The notes under the pieces are model-generated. The model was not told the DNA's origin and ran no database searches. It saw only the letters and a list, made by a program, of their open reading frames with translations. From Mallotus nudiflorus (taxonomy: Eukaryota > Streptophyta > Magnoliopsida > Malpighiales > Euphorbiaceae), in contig CANTUR010000057.1 in NCBI GenBank assembly GCA_947683625.1, positions 246,501 through 310,500 on the forward strand: a DNA stretch of 64,000 bases. The letters run 5' to 3'. Each line of letters begins with the position of its first letter. Position 1 is the first letter of the stretch. The position numbers and the translations under genes are program-made. Shown here in pieces: positions 1-11,300 of the stretch.

Positions 1-60
1 TAAATTTCTTATTTTATGCTTCAGTTGATATGCCAATTTCTTTTTTTTAGGTTCATCTGC
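1..60. other. left flank of gypsy element A
   Basis: AT-rich flank with no gene. The last five bases, TCTGC (56-60), recur directly after the element at 11568-11572 and are its target-site duplication. Confidence 0.85.
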
Positions 61-516
61 TGTAATATCCCGTGTTTTTTTTTTAAATATTTTTACACTG
101 TACCGGGATATGCAGTGTTAATAATTTATGTATTTTATATGATATTTTTACGAGTTAATATGTATTTAAAACCTATTTTAATTACGGTGTATTATTTTCA
201 GTGTTTTACGTAAAATTTTCCCGGGACTTGCATTTCCGGGGAAATTTTCACGTAAACAATGTATTATTAATTATTTTAAATGTATTTACGGACTTGCATG
301 AACTCATGCGTATTTTTAAATTATTAAATAAAGCCTGTGTGTGTATATTTATTTAATTAGGGTTTATTATTACCCTAATATTTTATTAAGTATTTATTTG
401 TTTTATTGTTATTTAATTAATTTTATTTAGTATAAATTATTAAAATATTAAATTTTATGTGTGTGGTGTATATTTGATGTGTGTAATTTAATATTATTTT
501 ATTATATAGTGTAAAG

Positions 517-547
517 TATATATATATACATATATACATATATACAT
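517..547 (+). promoter_or_regulatory. probable TATA region of the LTR promoter
   Basis: An alternating TA/CATATA tract just before the pyrimidine- and G+C-rich block at about 585-840 is the best TATA candidate in the 5' LTR. The 3' LTR has the same layout near 8772-8795, shorter by one 10-bp CATATATA-type repeat. The start site is inferred, not seen. Confidence 0.4.
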
Positions 548-1769
548 TAATATTTGTCAAAAATCAAAAGAATTGGAAAATTACCATTTTGCCCCCCGAG
601 TCTCCTTCTTCCTCCCGATCCTTCTCCTTACCGTCCGGGCGTCTGTCACGCCGTTTCTTCACAGTGGGTGTGCCGTCCGGTGTGCCACCGTCTTCCCCGA
701 CCAATTCCGCCGCCTGAGGTAGCCGTTTCCGGCGTCTGGAGGTCGATTTTGGCCGGAGAAGCCGAAAATCGATCCACCGTTGATCACGCCGATTCCGGTC
801 ACCGTTTTCGACACCGCCGGTCTCTTTCTTCTCCTTGAGCTCCGGTGAGTGTGATTCTAGCTTTGGTTTGAGCTAAAATGGTCTAGAATTGCTTAGGTTT
901 CGATTTTGTTAATTTCGGCCTATTAGGGTTTTCGATTTTTTTGAGCTTCGAATTGGATGATTCATGAAAACTTCCTTCACAAATGTTGATCCTAGTAGCT
1001 TAATCTACATGTATGAATTTTTGTAGAATTTTTGGAGATTTTTTGGATTTTTGGGTATTTTTGAATATTTTAATATTATTTTCTAATTTTCGGAAATTAA
1101 TTATTTAAATTATGAAATTTGAGTTTATGGTTGAATTAGGTGTTGAAATGAATTATAGGAATTTATTTGGAATTTTTATGAATTTCTAAGTATTTATTTT
1201 GAATTAATTGAGTTTATGTGATTTTGAGAAATTAGGGTTAAATGTGTTTTTATTTGAATTTAATTGGTTAATTGGGTTTAATTATTGATATTATTGATAA
1301 ATATGTTGAGAAAATTAATTTTGGATAATTGTATGATTTTTGGTGAATTTTTGAAGTAATTTAAGTATATTTATATATATAGGGGTATTTTGGTAATTTT
1401 ACCCTAAATTGTCTAAAAATGTAATTTAATTGGTTTTAATAGTTATTTAAGGTATAAAAATGATTTCTAAAAAATATTTGGTATTTTTAACTAATTAAAA
1501 CTATTTTTCGTGAATTATTTTCAATTATATATATAATATACGGTTTTTCTAATAAAATGAGTTTTAATCGGTTTTTACAGTGTTTTAAGGTTAATTATGT
1601 AATTTTTACCTATGAGATGTATTACTATGTTGTGAGGATATTTTTGGTATACTTGGAATATGTTCTGTGTTTGTGGACCCCGATCGGTGGACTGTAGTTT
1701 GGAGTCCGACCGTGGGATTTTGATTGTGTTGAGCCTATTTTTCGAAGTGTATTTTCTTTGCAGGGTCGG

Positions 1770-1847
1770 CTCTACTCTTTTGAGTAGAGAGATGTCCGTT
1801 TTACAGGGGAGGTTCTGCCGGATTTTCGGTAGAATTCTCGTAAAACG
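1770..1847 (+). other. LTR hairpin block 1 (two stem-loops)
   Basis: CTCTACTC (1770-1777) and GAGTAGAG (1782-1789) form a perfect 8-bp stem with a TTTT loop. Directly after it, CGTTTTAC (1797-1804) pairs with GTAAAACG (1840-1847), enclosing TTCTGCCG (1813-1820) pairing with CGGTAGAA (1827-1834) with one G-U. Equivalent blocks lie at 10017-10094, 18926-19014 (minus), 23550-23623 (element B), 26461-26537 (minus) and 48021-48097. In element B the outer stem is GTTTTAT with ATAAAAT, a C-G to U-A change on both sides. Confidence 0.65.
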
Positions 1848-2516
1848 TGATGTCCAGTCGAACCCTAATTCTGTTTCCATATTTTAATACTCTAGATTGA
1901 ATTCTAGGATTTCTGTTAGGTTTATTCTAATGTCGGTTATTTATTGCTTGTTTAGTTGCGCCGAGACCGAGGGCTAGTGGACCAGGCCCGTCGGACCCGT
2001 CTCGTGGAGCGCATTAGGTGAGTTACTATACTATATATATATACTTTATGATGCATGTTTTAGAAAAGTGTGCTTTATTTTAATAAAATATGCATAAATG
2101 ATTTAAGTATTACTTAGGTTTATTTTCGGTATATTTTCAACTATATGCATGTTGTATAACTAAATTATTCTTAAAAATGCTTTTATGTATATTTTGGTAT
2201 ATTTTAGTTTATTCTGTATTATATTGGAATTATTCGACGTATATATATACTCGAAATATACCTGGTTTACTTTTGGTATATTTCTAGTAAATATATGGTT
2301 TATGTTGATATTTTATTGAACTTCATGCATCATTTATTTTTGTGAATGAATGTTTTATATTATAAATGATGAAGGATATCAATAGAACGTGCTACCTAGT
2401 GGGCAACACTAGGACCGAGTACGTACCGGTACGCCTATAGTATTTAGGCTATATTACTAACTTATTTGTGGATATTGATTGATTGTGATTATTGATGTGT
2501 GAGATATGGTTTGGAG

Positions 2517-2622
2517 GTGTGATTGCTGGAGCTCGATTGACCAAGTGTCTCGGGGCCAATCACACTGGCAGTCAGACTGCTGGAGCTCGGTTGACTTAGT
2601 GTCTCGGGGCCAGTCTACTGTC
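2517..2622 (+). other. LTR hairpin block 2 (tandem pair of stem-loops)
   Basis: Two tandem units share a core containing GCTCGGTTGAC and GTGTCTCGGGG, but each has its own pairing arms. In unit 1 GTGTGATTG (2517-2525) pairs with CAATCACAC (2557-2565). In unit 2 GGCAGT, a bulged C and AGACTG (2567-2579) pair with CAGTCT plus ACTGTC (2611-2622), with one G-U. The 3' LTR copy is 10764-10869. The solo LTR copy at 48771-48876 has AAACTG with TAGTTT, both sides changed. The two minus-strand solo LTRs carry the module twice. Confidence 0.65.
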
Positions 2623-2882
2623 CAAATGGATTAAGTGGATATATTTGGAATAAGTGAGCCTGTATGGCCAGAGTGTTGTTTAACACTATTTTTGAGGTTG
2701 TGATATTTTAGGGTTCTATGTGATCCTTCATAAAAGATGATTTTCAGATAAAATATATAAAAATGATTTTATTGCATCTGTGTGTATTTGCCTGTATATA
2801 TATTAGATATATATATATATACTGTTGATTGTATGCATTATCATTTAGTGTGTATGTATATATATTATAGTAATTCACTCAG

Positions 2883-2941
2883 TGAGGTCTGACTCCCCTC
2901 CGTTGATTATTTTTCAGGAGAGTCAACTTCCTCAGACCTCA
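2883..2941 (+). other. LTR hairpin block 3
   Basis: TGAGGTCTGA (2883-2892) and TCAGACCTCA (2932-2941) form a perfect 10-bp stem. Inside, GTTGAT/C can pair with GTCAAC across a TTTTTCAG. The minus-strand solo LTR copy (17406-17469) has CTAAC with GTTAG in place of CTGA with TCAG, again changed on both sides. Copies at 49127-49184 and in the solo LTR at 24373 are partly decayed. Confidence 0.6.
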
Positions 2942-3323
2942 GTAGTAGGTCGATACGTCGGATTTCTTCCGCCCCGGCTTCTTTATGTAAATTGTCTACT
3001 TGAGTCTTATTTATTTTATCTAGACACTGCAGTAGTTGTGAATTAAAGTATTGGATTTCATGTATTTTATTTTAAAGAGATATATTATGTTGAAACTGGA
3101 TTTGTATTAAAGATTATATATTTATGAGATGGGATTTTGATTAAATCCAGTGATGAAATGATATTATGATATTATGATTTTTATTTTCCGTTGCATATTA
3201 TATTGTTACTATTGTTATGGCATGATTTATTTTATTTTTTTAGGCTTGCTACGGGTTCCGGATTCGAAAGAATTCCCGTTCCCTAGCGCCGGTCATGGCC
3301 CCTGTTTTGGATCGTGACAAAGT

Positions 3324-3335
3324 TGGTATCAGAGC
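3324..3335 (+). other. primer-binding site of element A
   Basis: TGGTATCAGAGC lies four bases after the 5' LTR. It is the usual plant retrotransposon site complementary to the 3' end of initiator methionine tRNA. Confidence 0.93.
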
Positions 3336-3517
3336 CAGGTTCTGTGTCAGGGCTTAGTTATGTGAGTTGTGGCCCTAGTTTTAAAGTTGTGTTTTTCTGT
3401 TGGACTACTGCAGTGTATTAGGTTCGAGTATGTCTTGATGAGTATTCCTTGTTGTAGTTTTCTGCGTTATTCCTCCGTTGTCTGTTTTGTCTGAATCTTT
3501 TCGTTTGTCTTTTCAGA

Positions 3518-6500
3518 ATGAGGAGGCAAGCGCGTGTCGCTCCACCGATCGTTGAGGCCGAGGATGATGAGTCTTTTCAGGATGAGGTTTTACCTCCTGA
3601 GCAGCCAGTTAGACATAGAGGTCGTGGCAGAGGTAGACCTCGAGGAGCGGCAGGTCACCGTAGGCAGAGAGAGTTACAGGACGAGGAGCCTGTTGAGCCT
3701 GAGTTTGATGTTCCTGTTCCTCCAGTTGTTCAGCCTGTTCAGCCTGCCTATCAGCAGGGTATGTCTGACCCTGAGGCAGCTTTGTTCTATGCCCGAGTTG
3801 GCAGGATTATTTTTGATGGTACTTCTGATCCTTTAGACTTTCTGCATGCGATTGAGATTAGGACTCGGACTGCTCATACCGAGTACCAGCGGATCATGAT
3901 CATTGAGTTGTCTATTGAGGGACCAGCTCTAGATTGGTTCATTCAGATGATCCAGCCCTACATGATAACGATGACATGGGCTCAGTTTCGAGAGCGATTC
4001 ATGAGGAGATTTTGTCCAGAGCCTCTTCGTTTGAGCTATCGTCTCCGTTTGACTAGTATTTCTCGTGGAGATCGATCTGTAGAGGAGTATACCCGAGAGT
4101 TTCTTCGTCTGGGTAGATATGCTGAGGATCTGATGCGAGATCAGTATTTCGCTGTCACTACATATGTTACTGGCTTGGGTTTAGCTTTTGCTGGTATGCC
4201 TACAGCAGGTCTTACTCTGGAGTCCGTGATTGAGCTAGCTAAGGAGATTGAGCTGAGGTTAGTTAGGCAGGGAGCGATGCCTGATTATTACCAGCTAGGA
4301 GTTCAGTCGAGTGGATTGTAGGCTACTCCATATTCGAGTTTTCATGTTGGTTCGAGTAGTCAGCAGCGAGGTCTGACTCAGCAGAGTCAGAGACAGCAGC
4401 AACGAGTGCATCGGAGCAGTAGGCATGGCCGTGGAGGTCAGCGTAGATTGTTCAGATTTGGGTCAGGTGCTTCGAGCAGCAGCAGTGGTCGTAGTTCTGG
4501 ATCAACGGCCAGTGTTTGTCAGACTTGTGGTAGAGTCCATCAGGGACCGTGTTATCTGACACCACTGACATGTTTCAGATGCGGACAGATAGGACATTTT
4601 GCCAGATCGTGTCCTTATTCCGAGTATCAGCAGCAGCAGATTCCATGATTCCCACAGCAGTGGATTGCTAGTGCAGCACCCGTGCCATTTCAGTTACCAT
4701 CAGCCCAGCATCAGAGTTCCACTCAGTTTGTTCCACAGCAGAGTCGTGGTAGAGGTACTAGAGGAGGTGCCAGAGGTGTTGGCCAGGCTTCTACCAGTCA
4801 ACAGGGAGGTCGAGGTCAGGCTAGAGTCTTCCATCTGACTCAACAGGATGCTCAGGCATCTAATGCTGTCGTGGCAGGTATTGTTTCTATTTGTTACCTG
4901 GATGCATGGGTTTTGTTTGATCCGGGTGCCACGCATTCATTTGTTTCTCCTGTTTTTGCTTCTAAATCTTGTTGGCAAGCTTCGAGGATGGCTTTTCTTT
5001 TGTCTGTTGCCACTCCTCTGAGCGATTCCTTGGACGCCGATATTGTTCTTTCTGGTTGTCCAGTTCTCGTGGGAGATAGAGAATTACCCGCTGATTTGAT
5101 TTTGTTGGATGTGATGGAGTTCAATGTTATTTTGGGAATGGATTGGTTATCTCAGCACTTTGCCATGGTAGATTACAGGAATAAGGAGGTGACTTTTAGA
5201 ATTCCTGATGAAGAAGAGTTTAAGTTTGTTGGTGATAGGAGTTCAGCACCTCAGAATCTTATTTCAGCTATTACAGCTAGATAGTTGTTGAGGAAAGGTT
5301 GTCAGGGGTTTTTGGCATTGGTCAGGGATACGTCAGTGGAGAAGTTGTCACTCACAGATATTCCTGTTGCTTGTGAGTTTCCTGATGTTTTTCCCGAGGA
5401 GTTGCCAGGTTTACCACCTTATAGAGAGATTGAGTTCTGTATAGATGTGGTACCAGGTACTACTCCTATATCTATGCCACCTTATCGTATGGCTCCTGCA
5501 GAGTTGAGAGAGTTGAAGGAGCAGTTGCAAGAGTTGTTGGACAAAGGTTTTATCAGACCTAGTGTTTCTCCTTGGGGTACACCAGTCCTGTTTGTGAAGA
5601 AGAAGGATGGTACCCTGAGACTGTGCATTGACTACAGAGAGTTGAATAATGTGACAGTGAAGAATAAGTATCCTCTCCCGAGGATAGATGATTTGTTTGA
5701 TCAACTACAGGGTGTACAATTCTTTTCTAAGGTCGACTTGAGGTCGGGTTATCATCAGCTACGGATCAGTGAAGCTGATATTCCTAAGACAGCGTTCCGC
5801 ACTCGATATGGCCATTATGAGTTTCTGGTGATGTCTTTTGGTTTGACTAATGCACCAGCAGCTTTTATGGACCTAATGAACAGAGTATTCAGACCGTATG
5901 TGGATCAGTTTGTCGTAGTCTTCATTGATGATATACTGGTATATTCGAGGAGTATGGAAGAGCACGTATATCATTTGAGGATTGTACTACAAACACTGAG
6001 AGATCATCAGCTTTATGCTAAATTCTCGAAGTGTGATTTCTGGATGGAGAGTGTTTCTTTTCTTGGACACATAGTGTCTAAAGAAGGTATTCAGGTTGAT
6101 CCACAGAAGGTTGAGGCAGTATCTGAGTGGCCTAGACCTACTTCTGTTATGGAGATTCAGAGTTTTCTGGGTTTAGCCGGGTATTATAGGTGGTTTGTGC
6201 AGGATTTTTCCAGGATTGCAGCCCCTATGACTCGCTTGACTCAGAAGAATGTTAGATTCGAGTGGTCAGAAGCTTGTGAGAATAGTTTTTAGTTGTTGAA
6301 GGAGAAGTTTACCACAACGCCAGTATTAGCTTTGCCTAATAATGTGGATAAGTTCACAGTTTACTGTGATGCCTCTAGAATTGGTCTTGGTTGTGTGTTG
6401 ATGCAGAATGGAAGGGTGATAGCCTATGCTTCGAGGCAGTTGAAGAAGCATGAACAGAACTATCCTACACATGACCTAGAGATGGCTGCAGTGATCTTTG

Positions 6501-8269
6501 CTTTGAAGATTTGGAGACATTATCTGTACGGGGTGACTTGTGAGATATTTACTGATCACAAGAGCCTTAAGTACATTTTTCAGCAGAGAGATTTGAATTT
6601 GAGGCAGAGGAGATGGTTGGAATTGTTGAAGGATTATGATTGCAAGATTCTTTACCATCCGGGTAAAGCTAATGTGGTAGCAGATGCCTTGAGTAGGAAG
6701 TCTTCAGGTAGTCTTGCTCACATCGGTGTTGAGAGGAGACCATTTATCCAGGAGTTGCATTTGTTGGTGGATCAAGGTCTGATGATGAAGATCAGTAGAT
6801 CAGGTGGACTGCTAGCTCAGTTTAAAGTACGATCTGTACTGAGGGATAGGATTAAAGCAGCTCAGAGCCGAGATCCTATTCTAGAAGAGCTTGCAGAGAA
6901 TGTCAGAGCAGGGAAGTTCACTGATTTCACACTCGATAATGATGGTGTGTTGTGGATCAGTGGTAGATTGTGTGTTCCAGATGTGGATGACTTGAGAGAG
7001 GAGATTTTAGAGGAAGCACATTCTACAGCCCACAGCGTTCATCCGGGTGTTACCAAGATGTACCACAGTATCAGAGATCTATACTGGTGGGATGGATTGA
7101 AGAAGGATGTCGCTGATTATGTTGCTAAGTGTCTGACGTGTCAGCAAGTGAAAGCCGAACATCAGAAGCCTTCTGGGAAGCTTCAGCCTCTTCCTATTCC
7201 TGAGTGGAAGTGGGAAAGGATAACTATGGATTTTGTGGTCGGTTTACCTCGTTCGAAGGATGGATACGACTCCATCTAGGTGATTGTAGACAGGTTGACG
7301 AAGTCTGCACATTTCTTGCCTGTGAAAGCCACATATTCAGTTGCTAGATTGGCGAAGTTGTATATGAAGCATATTGTGTGCCTTCATGGAGTACCTGTGT
7401 CCATTGTGTCAGATAGAGGTTCGGTGTTTACTTCTCATTTTTGGCAGAAGTTACAGGAAGCGATGGGCACTAGGTTGGATTTCAGTACTGCTTTTCATCC
7501 TCAGACAGATGGTCAGTCTGAGAGGACGATCCAGACACTGGAAGATATGTTGAGGATGTGTGTCTTGGATTTGGGAGGTAGCTGGGATGATCATTTGTCA
7601 CTTGTTGAGTTTGCATATAATAACAGCTACCATAGCAGTATTGGTATGGCACCATACGAGGCGTTGTATGGAAGGAAGTGTAGATCCCCGTTGAGTTGGG
7701 ATGAGATTGGTGAGAGAGCTTTGACTGGACCAGAGATGGTTCAGGATGCTGCAGAGAAAGTCGTCGTGATCAAGCGCAGATTAGAGACCGCAGTTAGCAG
7801 ATAGAAGAGTTATGCGGACCCTAGGCGCAGAGATGTGGAGTTTCAGGTAGGAGATTTCATTTTTCTGAAAGTATCTCCGATGAAGGGTGTGATGAGATTT
7901 GGCAGGAAGGGTAAGTTAGCACCGAGATACATTGGACCGTTTGGGATTCTGGAGAGAGTTGGCACTGTTGCATATCGGTTGGATTTGCCTCCGAGTATGT
8001 CACAAGTGCATCCAGTATTTCATATCTCGATGTTGAGGAAGTATATCTCAGACCCTTCACACGTGTTGCAACCTGACAGTGTGGAAGTGAGTGAAGATTT
8101 GACTTTTGTGGAAGAACCTGTGGCGATCGTAGATTATCAAGTTCGACAGTTGCGATCGAAGCAGATTCCGATGGTCAAGGTTCTGTGGCGTAGTGACAGA
8201 GTTGAAGAGCATACGTGGGAGACTGAAGCTGAGATGCGAGCTTCTTACCCGTATCTCTTTCCTTCTTGA
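3518..8269 (+). pseudogene. gag-pol polyprotein of element A, broken by six in-frame stops
   Basis: One reading frame runs from the ATG at 3518 to a TGA at 8267-8269 (about 1584 codons) with no frameshift, but stops sit at 4319, 4646, 5282, 6290, 7277 and 7802. Visible domains: Gag capsid-like region (about 3770-4310); CCHC knuckle, CFRCGQIGHF (about 4570-4614); aspartic protease, DPGATHSF (about 4919); reverse transcriptase with catalytic FIDD (about 5921); RNase H with YCDAS, HDLE and TDHKSL (about 6360-6560); integrase zinc-binding HHCC (about 7018-7140) and D, D, E core (MDF, SDRG, SERT); and a chromodomain-like end (about 8110-8265) with a TWE motif. Element B has TGG and CAG where stops 7277 and 7802 occur, so these arose by transition. 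Probably non-autonomous. Confidence 0.95.
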
Positions 8270-8303
8270 TATTGTTTTCTGGAATTCGGGGACGAATTCT
8301 TGT

Positions 8304-8315
8304 AAGGGGGGAAGA
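8304..8315 (+). other. polypurine tract of element A
   Basis: AAGGGGGGAAGA ends one base before the 3' LTR, where the plus-strand primer tract is expected. Element B has the related purine tract before its 3' LTR. Confidence 0.88.
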
Positions 8316-8316
8316 C

Positions 8317-11300
8317 TGTAATATCCCGTGTTTTTTTTTAAATATTTTTACACTGTACCGGGATATGCAGTGTTAATAATTTATGTATTTTATATGATAT
8401 TTTTACGAGTTAATATGTATTTAAAACCTATTTTAATTACGGTGTATTATTTTCAGTGTTTTACGTAAAATTTTCCCGGGACTTGCATTTCCGGGGAAAT
8501 TTTCACGTAAACAATGTATTATTAATTATTTTAAATGTATTTACGGACTTGCATGAACTCATGCGTATTTTTAAATTATTAAATAAAGCCTGTGTGTGTA
8601 TATTTATTTAATTAGGGTTTATTATTACCCTAATATTTTATTAAGTATTTATTTGTTTTATTGTTATTTAATTAATTTTATTTAGTATAAATTATTAAAA
8701 TATTAAATTTTATGTGTGTGGTATATATTTGATGTGTGTAATTTAATGTTATTTTATTATATAGTGTAAAGTATATATATATACATATATACATTAATAT
8801 TTGTCAAAAATCAAAAGAATTGGAAAATTACCATTTTGCCCCCCGAGTCTCCTTCTTCCTCCCGATCCTTCTCCTTGTCGTCCGGGCGTCTGTCACGCCG
8901 TTTCTTCACCGTGGGTGTGCCGTCTGGTGTGCCACCGTCTTCCCCGACCAATTCCGCCGCCTGAGGTAGCCGTTTCCGACGTCTGGAGGTCGATTTTGGT
9001 CGGAGAAGCCGAAAATCAATCCACCGTCGATCACGCCGATTCCGGCCACTGTTTTCGACACCGCCGGTCTCTTTCTTCTCCTTGAGCTCCGGTGAGTGTG
9101 ATTCTAGCTTTGGTTTGAGCTAAAATGGTCTAGAATTGCTTAGGTTTCGATTTTGTTAATTTCGGCCTATTAGGGTTTTCGATTTTTTTGAGCTTCAAAT
9201 TGGATGATTCATGAAAACTTCCTTCACAAATGTTGATCCTAGTAGCTTAATCTACATGTATGAATTTTTGTAGAATTTTTGGAGATTTTTTGGATTTTTG
9301 GGTATTTTTGAATATTTTAATATTATTTTCTAATTTTCGGAAATTAATTATTTAAATTATGAAATTTGAGTTTATGGTTGAATTAGGTGTTGAAATGAAT
9401 TATAGGAATTTATTTGGAATTTTTATGAATTTCTAAGTATTTATTTTGAATTAATTGAGTTTATGTGATTTTGAGAAATTAGGGTTAAATGTGTTTTTAT
9501 TTGAATTTAATTGGTTAATTGGGTTTAATTATTGATATTATTGATAAATATGTTGAGAAAATTAATTTTGGATAATTTTATGATTTTTGGTGAATTTTTG
9601 AAGTAATTTAAGTATATTTATATATATAGGGGTATTTTGGTAATTTTACCCTAAATTGTCTAAAAATGTAATTTAATTGTTTTTAATAGTTATTTAAGGT
9701 ATAAAAATGATTTCTAGAAAATATTTGGTATTTTTAACTAATTAAAACTATTTTTCGTGAATTATTTTCAATTATATATATAATATACGGTTTTTCTAAT
9801 AAAATGAGTTTTAATCGGTTTTTACAGTGTTTTAAGGTTAATTATGTAATTTTTACCTATGAGATGTATTACTATGTTGTGAGGATATTTTTGGTATACT
9901 TGGAATATGTTCTGTGTTTGTGGACCCCGATCGGTGGACTGTAGTTTGGAGTCCGACCGTAGGATTTTGATTGTGTTGAGCCTATTTTTCGAAGTGTATT
10001 TTCTTTGCAGGGTCGGCTCTACTCTTTTGAGTAGAGAGATGTCCGTTTTACAGGGGAGGTTCTGCCGGATTTTCGGTAGAATTCTCGTAAAACATGATGT
10101 CCAGTCGAACCCTAATTCTGTTTCCATATTTTAATACTCTAGATTGAATTCTAGGATTTCTGTTAGGTTTATTCTAATTTTGGTTATTTATTGCTTGTTT
10201 AGTTGCGCCGAGACCGAGGGCTAGTGGACCAGGCCCGTCGGACCCGTCTCGTGGAGCGCATTAGGTGAGTTACTATACTATATATATATACTTTATGATG
10301 CATGTTTTAGAAAAGTATGCTTTATTTTAATAAAATATGCATAAATGATTTAAGTATTACTTAGGTTTATTTTCGGTATATTTTCAACTATATGCATGTT
10401 GTATAACTAAATTATTCTTAAAAATGCTTTTATGTATATTTTGGTATATTTTAGTTTATTCTGTATTATATTGGAATTATTCGACGTATATATATACTCG
10501 AAATATACCTGGTTTACTTTTGGTATATTTCTAGTAAATATATGGTTTATGTTGATATTTTATTGAACTTCATGCATCATTTATTTTTGTGAATGAATGT
10601 TTTATATTATAAATGATGAAGGATATCGATAGAACGTGCTACCTAGTGGGCAGCACTAGGACCGAGTACGTACTGGTACGCCTATAGTATTTAGGCTATA
10701 TTACTAACTTATTTGTGGATATTGATTGATTATGATTATTGATGTGTGAGATATGGTTTGGAGGTGTGATTGCTGGAGCTCGGTTGACCAAGTGTCTCGG
10801 GGCCAATCACACTGGCAGTCAGACTGCTGGAGCTCGGTTGACTTAGTGTCTCGGGGCCAGTCTACTGTCCAAATGGATTAAGTGGATATATTTGGAATAA
10901 GTGAGCCTGTATGGCCAGAGTGTTGTTTAACACTATTTTTGAGGTTGCGATATTCTAGGGTTCTATGTGATCCTTCATAAAAGATGATTTTCAGATAAAA
11001 TATATAAAAATGATTTTATTGCATCTGTGTGTATTTGTCTGTATATATATTAGATATATATATATATACTGTTGATTGTATGCATTATCATTTAGTGTGT
11101 ATGTATATATATTATAGTAATTCACTCAGTGAGGTCTGACTCCCCTCCGTTGACTATTTTTCAGGAGAGTCAACTTCCTCAGACCTCAGTAGCAGGTCGA
11201 TACGCCGGATTTCTTCTGCCCCGACTTCTTTATGTAAATTGTCTACTTGAGTCTTATTTATTTTATCTAGACACTGCAGTAGTTGTGAATTAAAGTATTG

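Larger units (their letters stand above)
61..3319 (+). repeat. 5' LTR of element A (3259 bp)
   Basis: Starts TGTAATATCC and ends CGTGACA, next to the primer-binding site. In order it holds a TATA-rich stretch (about 517-547), a pyrimidine-rich G+C block ending at a GTGAGT (845-850), AT-rich DNA, a first hairpin block (1770-1847), a short G+C-rich block between a TTTAG and a GTGAGT (1956-2017), a TATACC/TATATT-rich stretch, a two-unit stem-loop module (2517-2622), and a third hairpin (2883-2941). Short open frames inside it (554-838, 1660-1887) are not kept in related LTRs and are not genes. Confidence 0.97.

Noticed and set aside
554..838. 94-codon frame in the LTR, repeated at 8801-9085
   Set aside because: It lies in the G+C-rich leader block and is repeated only because LTRs are repeated. 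The homologous part of the solo LTR at 46850-47105 has no matching frame.
1575..1887. overlapping frames on both strands in the LTR (also 9822-10134)
   Set aside because: They cover hairpin block 1 and splice-like borders; structure explains the conservation better than coding, and related LTRs do not keep the frames.
2883..2941. possible terminator hairpin
   Set aside because: Bacterial-style terminators do not apply in a plant LTR; the stem is reported as a conserved LTR hairpin instead.
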